Assembly: GCA_964525815.1 (NCBI GenBank) | Contig: CAZGJQ010000111.1 | Location: forward strand, 1-5,341 | Length of the DNA: 5,341 bases | Direction of reading: 5' to 3' | From: UBA1049 sp964525815 | GTDB lineage: Bacteria; Bacillota; Clostridia; Oscillospirales; CAG-382 | In this document: positions 1-5,341 of the stretch, piece by piece | Position numbering within the stretch: the first letter of the stretch is position 1 | How the letters are laid out: each line of letters starts with the position of its first letter | Made by a program: the position numbers and the translations under genes | The notes under the pieces: generated by a model | Seen by the model: the letters and a program-made list of their open reading frames with translations, nothing else | The model's database searches: none | What the model was told of the DNA's origin: nothing

Positions 1-251
1 GCTGCTTTTCCGGAAAGAGCATAGCAGAAGCGGAGAAGGATTTTGAGGGAAAGGGCTACGGAGACTTCAAAGCAGCGGTCGCCGAGGTTACGGCTGATTC
101 CGTCGGGAAGATTCAGGATGAGTTCAACCGTTATCTTTCCGATAAGGATATGCTGAACAGTATCCTTAAAGAGAGCAGTGAGCGTGCGGCATACATTGCA
201 CGCAAGACCCTTTCAAAGGTCTATAGAAAAATAGGGTTTTACAGGTCTTGA
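1..251 (+). CDS. trpS: Tryptophanyl-tRNA synthetase, C-terminal end (partial at left edge)
   Basis: The enzyme charges tRNA-Trp with tryptophan in the cytoplasm (class I aminoacyl-tRNA synthetase). Only the last 82 residues are in the window; the first whole codon is at position 3 and the stop is TGA at 249-251. The visible part matches the helical C-terminus of bacterial TrpRS: a GKGYGDFK block at visible residues 16-23, then an 'IQDEFNRYLSDKD' segment (TrpRS usually has PIQ..Y..L..DKDYLD), then ERAAYIARKTLSKVYRKIGF (59-79), which is close to the usual 'GAE+A..IA.KTL.KV..K.GF' ending. The catalytic HIGH and KMSKS motifs would lie upstream, so they cannot be checked. The next gene starts 31 bases later with no hairpin terminator between, so read-through into the topoisomerase gene is possible. 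I recognise this by remembered family resemblance; the call is fairly secure although partial. Confidence 0.88.
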   Translation, partial: CFSGKSIAEAEKDFEGKGYGDFKAAVAEVTADSVGKIQDEFNRYLSDKDMLNSILKESSERAAYIARKTLSKVYRKIGFYRS

Positions 252-271
252 CAGGATATTAACAAAAATTC

Positions 272-275
272 GGAG
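272..275 (+). promoter_or_regulatory. Ribosome binding site of the topoisomerase B gene
   Basis: GGAG lies seven bases before the ATG at 283, which is near-ideal spacing. It supports 283 as the start. The same GGAG with a seven-base spacer precedes the next gene. Confidence 0.75.
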
Positions 276-282
276 TGAAAAT

Positions 283-2265
283 ATGGTCATAAACAAGTAC
301 GAATACGACAGCCAGAGTATTTCCTCGCTAAAGGGTGCGGAAAGGGTGCGCAAGCGCCCTGCGGTTATTTTCGGCTCTGACGGTATCGAGGGCTGCAAGC
401 ACTCTTTTTTTGAGATACTCTCCAACTCCATCGACGAGGCGAGGGAGGGCTACGGTAAGGTCATAAATATTACTGTTTTTAACGACCATTCCATGCAGGT
501 GGAGGATTTCGGACGGGGTGTTCCCCTTGATTGGAACGAAAAGGAGGGAAGATATAACTGGGAGCTTGTTTACTGCGAGCTGTATGCCGGCGGTAAGTAT
601 AACAACATTAAGGGCGGAGCTTACGAATATTCTCTCGGACTGAACGGACTCGGCGCATGCGCAACCCAGTATGCCTCCGAATATATGAATGTCGTCTCTT
701 ACCAAAACGGTATAAAATACTCAATCAACTTCAAAAAAGGGGAGGTTGACGGAGAGCTCATTAAAGAGGATTGCCCAAAAACAAAGAGCGGCACGGTTGT
801 CCGCTGGAAGCCCGACCTTGATGTTTTTACTGACATCGCAGTTGAAAGGGAGTATTTTCTCGACCTTCTGAAAAAGCAGGCAGTCGTTAATAAAGGACTT
901 ACCCTTAACCTAAGCTGGCAGAGTATTGACGGCAGCTTTGATAAAAGCGAATTCTTGTACAAGAACGGTATTGTGGACTATATCGGGGAGCTTGTACAGG
1001 AGGATTATATCACACCGCCCGCGGAGTTTTCCTCAGAGCGTACGGGCAGGGACAGAGCGGACAAGGAGAGCTATAAGCTGAAGATGCATATTGCTTTCTG
1101 TTTCTCCGATAAGGTAAGCAGGATTGAGTATTATCACAACTCTTCGTTTCTGGAGCATGGCGGCTCGCCCGAAAAGGCTACGAGAAGCGCTTTTGTATGG
1201 GCGATAGACCGATATGCAAAGGAAAACGGCAAATACAACAAAAACGAGAGCAAGGTTACCTTCTCGGATATTGAGGAAGCACTTATTTTTATCGTCAATT
1301 CCTTTTCGACAGAGACCTCATATGAGAACCAGACAAAAAAAGCGATAACAAACACATTTATAACACAGGCAATGACCGAATTCTTCAAGCATTCGCTTGA
1401 GGTTTATTTTGCCGAGAACCCCGCACATGCGGATAAGATATGCGCTCAGGTTCTTATTAACAAGAGAGCAAGGGAATCCTCCGAAAACTTGAAGGCAACC
1501 ACAAAGAAAAAGCTCTCCGCTCCGCTTGACATAAGCAACTCGGTGGACAAGTTTGTCAACTGCCGCAGTAAGGATCCGGACAGGTGCGAGCTCTACATCG
1601 TGGAGGGTGACTCCGCTCTCACAAGCTGCAAGCTGGCGAGAAACGCTGAGTTCCAAGCCATAATACCCGTAAGGGGAAAGACCCTCAACTGCCTTAAATC
1701 AACCTACGAAAAGATACTTAAAAACGATATTATAATCGACCTAATTAAGGTGCTGGGCTGCGGTATTGAAATTAAGGGAGGCAAGAGCAAAAAAACTCCC
1801 GAGTTTAACAAGCAGTCGCTGCGGTGGAACAAAATTATAATATGTACCGATGCGGACGAGGACGGGTATCAGATCCGTACGCTTATTATGACCATGTTTT
1901 ACCGGCTGCTTCCCTCTTTGATAACAGAAGGTCTTGTGTTTATTGCCGAGACTCCTCTTTTTGAGATTAATACAAAGGACGACACCTTTTTTGCGTATGA
2001 CGAAAAGGAAAAGGCGCAAATTATCGCAAGACTCGGAGACAAGAAGCACACTATACAACGCTCAAAAGGCTTGGGAGAGAACGACCCCGAGATGATGTCC
2101 CGCACAACCATGCACCCCGCTACAAGAAGATTGATACGCATCAAGCCGGAGGATGAGCAAAAGACATATGAGATGTTTGATGTTCTGCTGGGAGATAATC
2201 TTAACGGCAGAAAGCAGTTTATTTCGGCCAATGGCGCAAGGTATTTGGAGTTAGCGGATATATAA
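283..2265 (+). CDS. Type IIA DNA topoisomerase subunit B (GyrB/ParE family, divergent, topo IV-like)
   Basis: This is the ATPase and TOPRIM subunit of a type IIA topoisomerase. It partners an A subunit to pass one DNA duplex through another using ATP. At 660 residues it has the length of Gram-positive GyrB/ParE and lacks the extra domain of proteobacterial GyrB. Seen in order: GHKL ATPase with EILSNSIDEA (Glu44 general base, Asn48 metal ligand), VEDFGRGVP (Asp75), GGKYN (103-107) and GLNGLG (119-124); transducer domain with the QTK loop at 350-352 (Lys352 contacts ATP in the family); TOPRIM with IVEGDSA (Glu441), IPVRGK (461-466) and TDADEDG (Asp523/525/527); C-terminal RSKGLGE (593-599) and TTMHPATRRL. 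Oddities are Phe76 where the family has Asn (DNGRG), EGDSALTS instead of EGDSAGGS, and RSKGLGE instead of RYKGLGE. The matching A subunit is the fifth gene, two genes downstream. Whether this is gyrase or topo IV cannot be read from the B subunit alone; the A subunit suggests topo IV-like activity. Confidence 0.95.
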   Translation: MVINKYEYDSQSISSLKGAERVRKRPAVIFGSDGIEGCKHSFFEILSNSIDEAREGYGKVINITVFNDHSMQVEDFGRGVPLDWNEKEGRYNWELVYCELYAGGKYNNIKGGAYEYSLGLNGLGACATQYASEYMNVVSYQNGIKYSINFKKGEVDGELIKEDCPKTKSGTVVRWKPDLDVFTDIAVEREYFLDLLKKQAVVNKGLTLNLSWQSIDGSFDKSEFLYKNGIVDYIGELVQEDYITPPAEFSSERTGRDRADKESYKLKMHIAFCFSDKVSRIEYYHNSSFLEHGGSPEKATRSAFVWAIDRYAKENGKYNKNESKVTFSDIEEALIFIVNSFSTETSYENQTKKAITNTFITQAMTEFFKHSLEVYFAENPAHADKICAQVLINKRARESSENLKATTKKKLSAPLDISNSVDKFVNCRSKDPDRCELYIVEGDSALTSCKLARNAEFQAIIPVRGKTLNCLKSTYEKILKNDIIIDLIKVLGCGIEIKGGKSKKTPEFNKQSLRWNKIIICTDADEDGYQIRTLIMTMFYRLLPSLITEGLVFIAETPLFEINTKDDTFFAYDEKEKAQIIARLGDKKHTIQRSKGLGENDPEMMSRTTMHPATRRLIRIKPEDEQKTYEMFDVLLGDNLNGRKQFISANGARYLELADI

Positions 2266-2281
2266 CAGTTTCACGCGGACT

Positions 2282-2285
2282 GGAG
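2282..2285 (+). promoter_or_regulatory. Ribosome binding site deciding the GTG start of the LspA-like gene
   Basis: GGAG is followed by seven bases and then GTG at 2293. No ATG stands near the front of this frame, and the first in-frame ATG (residue 16) would cut away most of the first membrane helix. The site therefore fixes GTG as the start. Confidence 0.7.
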
Positions 2286-2292
2286 TAAAAAG

Positions 2293-3000
2293 GTGAAGAA
2301 ATATATTAAATATACAATAATTATCCTATGTCTTGTTATGCTTGACCAGGGGGCAAAGCTTGCCGTTGCGCATTTTTATGAAGACGATATTGTATTGGCT
2401 TCGGAGAGTATTGAAGACACCGAACTGTGGAGGACTCACAACACCTTCCATATTCATCCGGTGATAAATGATGCACATAGACAGGAGCTTATGCAAGAAG
2501 CTATGGAAAGATCATTAAGCATCAAATATTTAATGTTTAGAGATATAGTGAAAGCAGTTTCTCTTATTGTTACGTTTAATTTACTTATATATTTTGGTTT
2601 TCGTTTTTTAGCTCAGGTAAAAATAAAAAGACACCCTAAATTGATCAGCGGTATAATATGCTTAAATTTGGCTGCCGGGATATGCAGCGGTATTATAGAC
2701 CGCCTTTTCTGGGGCGGCTCTCTCGACTTTATGTGTATATCCGGTTTAATAACGGAACAGGCGGGAGATCATTATCATGCGGTTCCATATCATTTTATTT
2801 TTGACATAAAGGATGTCTATTTATGGATAGGCGGCGTATTATTGGCACTGTTAATAATTCTCTTTTGTATTGATTATTTTAAGTTAAGTAAAGATGAAAA
2901 AAAGGAATTAGAAAAAGGATACAAAAACCAAATAATGAAAGTATTTAAAAAAAATCGCAATAAGGGATGCGGTTCATGGTATAATTCGTATAATAATTAA
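2293..3000 (+). CDS. Divergent lipoprotein signal peptidase II (LspA)-like membrane protein
   Basis: LspA enzymes are membrane aspartyl proteases that cut the signal peptide from lipid-modified prolipoproteins. This 235-residue protein (GTG start) shows four probable membrane helices at about 5-26, 87-108, 115-135 and 174-195, the LspA topology. The first helix ends in LDQGAK (Asp18, Lys22), matching the family's DQ..K motif. SGIIDRLFWGGSLDF (132-146) matches 'GN..DR...G.V.DF', with Asp136 as one catalytic aspartate. FDIKD (170-174) matches 'FN.AD', with Asp174 as the other. Differences: the usual Gly-Asn before the catalytic IIDR is Ser-Gly (132-133); the outer loop between helices 1 and 2 (about 27-86) is long; and a Lys-rich tail of about 40 residues follows helix 4, making it longer than the usual 150-170 residues. 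The gene is AT-rich and unlike its neighbours in codon use (many TTA and ATA). I infer a second or specialised LspA. Activity is plausible because the aspartate dyad is kept, but the substrate is unknown. Confidence 0.8.
   Translation: MKKYIKYTIIILCLVMLDQGAKLAVAHFYEDDIVLASESIEDTELWRTHNTFHIHPVINDAHRQELMQEAMERSLSIKYLMFRDIVKAVSLIVTFNLLIYFGFRFLAQVKIKRHPKLISGIICLNLAAGICSGIIDRLFWGGSLDFMCISGLITEQAGDHYHAVPYHFIFDIKDVYLWIGGVLLALLIILFCIDYFKLSKDEKKELEKGYKNQIMKVFKKNRNKGCGSWYNSYNN
2977..2994 (+). promoter_or_regulatory. Candidate extended -10 promoter, with a second TATAAT nine bases on
   Basis: TGG-TATAAT (2977-2985) is a perfect sigma-A extended -10 element, and a second exact TATAAT follows at 2989-2994. 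No good -35 box lies 16-19 bases upstream; the best is TCGCAA at 2955-2960, with three of six matches. Extended -10 promoters can work without one. The predicted transcript start near 2992 would give a leader of about 30 bases before the ATG at 3022, serving the methyltransferase and possibly the A-subunit gene. The element sits inside the last codons of the LspA-like gene (encoding WYNSYNN) in AT-rich DNA, so chance is a real alternative. Confidence 0.4.
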
Positions 3001-3011
3001 ATTTTTCGGAT

Positions 3012-3017
3012 GGGTGA
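3012..3017 (+). promoter_or_regulatory. Weak ribosome binding site favouring the start at 3022
   Basis: GGGTGA, matching the 3' part of the AGGAGGTGAT consensus, stands four bases before the ATG at 3022. That places the core of the anti-Shine-Dalgarno pairing at normal distance. The upstream in-frame ATG at 3010 is preceded only by a T-rich stretch ending in TCGG and has no recognisable site. Confidence 0.45.
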
Positions 3018-3021
3018 CAGT

Positions 3022-3630
3022 ATGAAGAGTACTAAGGATTTTTATAACAAAATAGCGCATGAAATGGCTTCGGAATGGTATGGAAATGATACTATGCTGC
3101 CCTGCCATAGGAACTTTATAAGCAGGTTCCCCGAGAAACCCCGTATTCTTGATTTATGCTGTGGTGCGGGGTATGAAAGTATGCGTATGAGAAGCTTGGG
3201 AGCTGAGGTTGTGGGTATTGATTTCAGTGAGGAGAGCATTAAAATAGCCAGAACGAAAAATCCGGATATAATGTTTTATATAGGAGATATGCTTGAAGAT
3301 TTTTCATATGCGGGTGTTTTTGATGGTGTTGCTGTTCTTGCGGGTCTAATACATATACCAAACGAAAAACTGAGACGAGCATTTTTGAATATTTCGCAGG
3401 TGCTTAAGGATGATGGCTTGCTTTTAGCAGTGGTTGTTGACGGTACAGGAAAGCTGGAAAAGAAGAGCTTTGTCACCATTGACGGTGAGGAATACGACCG
3501 TGAGTTTTATGCGCATACTAAAAAGGAATTGGTTGATTATACAAAGGGTATTTTTGAGTTTGTTGATGAAATTCCGAGTGACAGCAGTGCATGGAAGAAT
3601 TACATATTTAAAAAATCCGATAATATATAA
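3022..3630 (+). CDS. Class I SAM-dependent methyltransferase, substrate unknown
   Basis: This predicted cytoplasmic enzyme transfers a methyl group from S-adenosylmethionine to an unidentified substrate. The 202-residue protein (206 if started at the ATG at 3010) is a single Rossmann-type domain. Motif I, ILDLCCGAGYE (42-52), is the SAM-binding glycine loop. VVGIDFS (63-69) carries the acidic residue Asp67 that usually holds the SAM ribose. GDMLED (88-93) is the motif that usually contacts the adenine. FDGVAVLAGLIHIP (100-113) and VLKDDGLLLAVVV (127-139) are the later strands of the fold. The N-terminus, DFYNKIAHEMASEWY, is typical of small stand-alone methyltransferases of the Methyltransf_11/25 type. 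There is no DNA-methylase NPPY motif or RNA-binding domain, so a small molecule or protein substrate is likelier, but nothing here identifies it. It follows the LspA-like gene by 21 bases and shares its AT-rich composition, though less strongly. The family call is secure; the role is unknown. Confidence 0.88.
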   Translation: MKSTKDFYNKIAHEMASEWYGNDTMLPCHRNFISRFPEKPRILDLCCGAGYESMRMRSLGAEVVGIDFSEESIKIARTKNPDIMFYIGDMLEDFSYAGVFDGVAVLAGLIHIPNEKLRRAFLNISQVLKDDGLLLAVVVDGTGKLEKKSFVTIDGEEYDREFYAHTKKELVDYTKGIFEFVDEIPSDSSAWKNYIFKKSDNI

Positions 3631-3636
3631 CAAAAT

Positions 3637-3643
3637 AGAAGGA
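3637..3643 (+). promoter_or_regulatory. Ribosome binding site for the topoisomerase A subunit
   Basis: AGAAGGA is the only purine-rich site between the methyltransferase stop (3630) and the A-subunit gene. It is four bases before TTG 3648 (short spacing) and 13 before GTG 3657 (long spacing), so it does not settle which start is used. Confidence 0.5.
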
Positions 3644-3647
3644 CTGA

Positions 3648-5341
3648 TTGACAGAAGTGGCAAGAAGAAAGTCAAACATAAACACCGAGCCTGAGAAGAC
3701 GGCTGAGGTTCTGGACGTAAACATCACACAGGTTCTGGAAACCAACTATATGCCCTATGCGATGACTGTTATAGTATCCAGAGCCATACCCGAAATAGAC
3801 GGCTTTAAGCCCGCACATCGTAAGCTGCTCTATACAATGTACAAGATGGGGCTGCTCACGGGTGCTAAGCAGAAGAGCGCCAAGGTTGTCGGTCAGACCA
3901 TGGTGCTCAATCCTCACGGAGACAGCTCGATATACGAGACCCTTGTCAGGCTTACCACCGGCAAGGAGTCCCTTTTGCACCCTTTTATTGAATCAAAGGG
4001 AAGCTTTGGCAAGCAGTACTCGGATATGGCATATGCGGCATCCAGATACACGGAATGCAAGCTTGCGCCTGTTGCGGCGGAGATTTTTGACGGTATTGAC
4101 AAGGATGCGGTCGATTTTGTAGAGAACTATGACAACACCACAACCGAGCCTATAGTGCTGCCCACCGCATTTCCGAACATACTCGTATCACCTAATATGG
4201 GTATTGCTGTTGGAATGGCAAGCTCAATCTGCTCCTTTAACCTTGCGGAGGTATGCGAGGCTACAATCGCTTTTCTGACCGACGCTGATTTTTCGGTTGA
4301 CAAGCTCTTGGATATTATAAAGGCTCCCGATTTTTCTACCGGAGGAATGCTGGTTTATAACAGAGGTAAGCTGCATGAGATTTACAGCACCGGAAGAGGA
4401 GGCGTTAAGGTCAGAGCGAAGTATGCCTATGTCAAAAAGACTAATTGCGTCGAAATAACACAGATACCATATACAACCACCCTTGAACGTATTAAGGACG
4501 CTATCATAAAGCAATACAAAAACGGCAGAATCAAGGAGATAGCGGACATACGAGACGAAACGGACATAAACGGATTGAAGCTGACCATAGACTTTAAGCG
4601 GGGAGCAGATTACGAGAAGGTTATGGCACGCCTTTATAAGACCACTACGCTGGAGGACGATTTTTCCTGCAATTTTAATATTTTGGTAGGCGGAATTCCC
4701 CGCACAATGGGGATTCTTGAGATTCTTGACGAGTGGATCGCATTCAGAGTCGAATGTCTGCGTCGCACCTATATTTATGAGCTGAGCAAAAAGACGGACA
4801 AGCTGCATTTGCTTTACGGGTTAAAGGAAATACTGCTTGACATTGATAAGGCGATTAGAATCGTACGCTCAACCGAGAATGAGAGGGATGTTGTTCCCAA
4901 CCTAATGACCGGATTCGGAATCGATGAGGTTCAAGCTGAATATGTGGCGGAAATAAGGCTTCGAAACCTTAACAGGGAATACATTCTGAAGCGAATCGAC
5001 GAGATTGAACAGCTTGAGAAGGATATCGAGGAGCTTAAGGAGCTTATTTCAAGCGATAAAAGGATTAAAAAGGTAATAGTCAAGCAGCTAAAAGCAATTT
5101 CCCAGAAATACGGCAAGCCCAGAAAGACCTATTTGATTTACGAGGACGAGCTTGAGGAATTTGAGCCGGAGGAAACGGTTGAGGATTATCCGGTTACGGT
5201 TTTTCTAAGCAGGGAGGGCTATTTTAAGAAGTGTACAATGGCCTCTCTCAGGGGCAACGATGTGCAGAAGCTCAAGGAGAACGACTGTCTTATGTACAGC
5301 GAGGAGACCGACAATTCCGCCGAGGTGCTGTTCTTCACCTC
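3648..5341 (+). CDS. Type IIA DNA topoisomerase subunit A (GyrA/ParC family, topo IV-like), partial at right edge
   Basis: This is the DNA-cleaving subunit that partners the B subunit encoded at 283-2265. The frame is open from a TGA at 3645-3647 to the window edge, with 564 codons visible. There is no ATG near the front, so the start is TTG 3648 or GTG 3657. Seen in order: NYMPYAM (33-39) and DGFKPAHRKLLY (51-62); HGDSSIYE with Ser93 and Glu97 at the quinolone-contact positions; YAASRYTE with the DNA-cleaving Tyr134 after Arg133; and the GIAVGMA loop (185-191), whose isoleucine kinks DNA in the family. A tower region follows, then the charged coiled-coil of the C-gate (about 439-495). The C-terminal beta-propeller domain begins at about 515 (VTVFLSREGYFKK). 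At the first-blade site where GyrA carries QRRGGKG, this protein reads SLRGNDVQKLKEND (533-546), so no GyrA box is seen. This argues for relaxation or decatenation rather than negative supercoiling. The rest of the C-terminal domain lies beyond the window. Confidence 0.94.
   Translation, partial: MTEVARRKSNINTEPEKTAEVLDVNITQVLETNYMPYAMTVIVSRAIPEIDGFKPAHRKLLYTMYKMGLLTGAKQKSAKVVGQTMVLNPHGDSSIYETLVRLTTGKESLLHPFIESKGSFGKQYSDMAYAASRYTECKLAPVAAEIFDGIDKDAVDFVENYDNTTTEPIVLPTAFPNILVSPNMGIAVGMASSICSFNLAEVCEATIAFLTDADFSVDKLLDIIKAPDFSTGGMLVYNRGKLHEIYSTGRGGVKVRAKYAYVKKTNCVEITQIPYTTTLERIKDAIIKQYKNGRIKEIADIRDETDINGLKLTIDFKRGADYEKVMARLYKTTTLEDDFSCNFNILVGGIPRTMGILEILDEWIAFRVECLRRTYIYELSKKTDKLHLLYGLKEILLDIDKAIRIVRSTENERDVVPNLMTGFGIDEVQAEYVAEIRLRNLNREYILKRIDEIEQLEKDIEELKELISSDKRIKKVIVKQLKAISQKYGKPRKTYLIYEDELEEFEPEETVEDYPVTVFLSREGYFKKCTMASLRGNDVQKLKENDCLMYSEETDNSAEVLFFT

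Larger units (their letters stand above)
2293..3630. other. AT-rich two-gene segment inserted between the topoisomerase subunit genes
   Basis: This segment holds the LspA-like and methyltransferase genes. Hand counts of sample 60-base rows gave GC fractions of about 22-25% (rows starting 2521, 2581, 2881), 42% (2641), 30% (3241) and 40% (3301). Rows in the flanking topoisomerase genes gave about 47% (421), 62% (1561) and 45% (4741). The segment also uses more TTA leucine codons, whereas the flanking genes favour CTT, CTG and CTC. I saw no transposase, inverted termini or obvious target duplication. The segment is defined by gene content and composition only, and its edges are taken as the gene ends. 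Confidence 0.5.

Noticed and set aside
248..253. Perfect TTGACA -35 hexamer overlapping the trpS stop codon
   Set aside because: The bases 16-18 downstream (around 271-276, CGGAGT) are the ribosome binding site and not a -10 box. A promoter here would also start transcription at the start codon.
283..2265. Topoisomerase B subunit as a toxin-associated or phage ATPase, such as an Hsp90-like defence protein
   Set aside because: The full order of GHKL, transducer, TOPRIM and C-terminal motifs, together with the matching A subunit nearby, shows an ordinary type IIA topoisomerase architecture.
2266..2282. CAGT...ACTG inverted repeat after the topoisomerase B gene as a terminator
   Set aside because: The stem is only four base pairs with a nine-base loop and no T-run, and it overlaps the ribosome site of the next gene.
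2947..2954. Run of eight A bases near the end of the LspA-like gene as a slippage or phase-variation site
   Set aside because: A -1 shift meets a stop (TAA at 2961-2963) within a few codons, so slippage would only trim the tail by about 12 residues. There is no stimulatory structure visible.
3648..3653. TTGACA at the start of the A-subunit gene
   Set aside because: No TATAAT-like hexamer occurs 16-18 bases later, and it lies within the first codons of the gene.
3434..3694. 86-codon plus-strand frame overlapping the methyltransferase end and the A-subunit start
   Set aside because: It is out of frame within conserved parts of two real genes, and its translation resembles no known protein.
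4224..4808. 194-codon open frame on the minus strand opposite the A-subunit gene
   Set aside because: It lies wholly inside a well-conserved coding region on the other strand, its translation shows no recognisable domain, and no ribosome site was evident. It is a coding shadow, as are the other minus-strand frames.

Overview
The window looks like chromosomal DNA from a low-to-moderate GC Gram-positive anaerobe of the class Clostridia, most likely an Oscillospiraceae/Ruminococcaceae-type gut bacterium. This is inferred from recalled resemblance of the topoisomerase subunits to a divergent clostridial type IIA pair, from AGGAG-type ribosome binding sites, and from the base composition. No search could be run.

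All five genes lie on the + strand and are tightly packed: (1) the last 82 residues of a tryptophanyl-tRNA synthetase (1-251); (2) a complete 660-residue GyrB/ParE-family ATPase subunit (283-2265); (3) a divergent, four-helix membrane protein of the lipoprotein signal peptidase (LspA) type (2293-3000, GTG start); (4) a class I SAM-dependent methyltransferase (3022-3630); (5) a GyrA/ParC-family DNA-cleaving subunit that starts without ATG at about 3648 and runs off the right edge (564 residues visible). The gaps are 31, 27, 21 and 17 bases. None holds a convincing terminator, so the cluster may be read as one unit. A TGGTATAAT extended -10 box at the end of gene 3 could add an internal promoter for genes 4 and 5.

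Genes 2 and 5 should assemble into one A2B2 type IIA topoisomerase. Nearly all core catalytic residues are present: the GHKL Glu/Asn, the QTK loop, the TOPRIM Glu and DxDxDG, and the Arg-Tyr cleavage pair. The A subunit reaches the first blade of its C-terminal domain without a QRRGGKG-like GyrA box. That points to a relaxing/decatenating, topoisomerase IV-like enzyme rather than a supercoiling gyrase. The B subunit also departs from consensus at several normally invariant places.

The most unusual feature is that the two subunit genes are split by an AT-rich pair of unrelated genes, the LspA-like protein and the methyltransferase. Their base composition and leucine codon use differ from the flanking topoisomerase genes, which suggests an insertion into a topoisomerase operon. 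Nothing in the window resembles an RNA gene, CRISPR array, transposase or long repeat, and there is no gene-free stretch longer than 31 bases.
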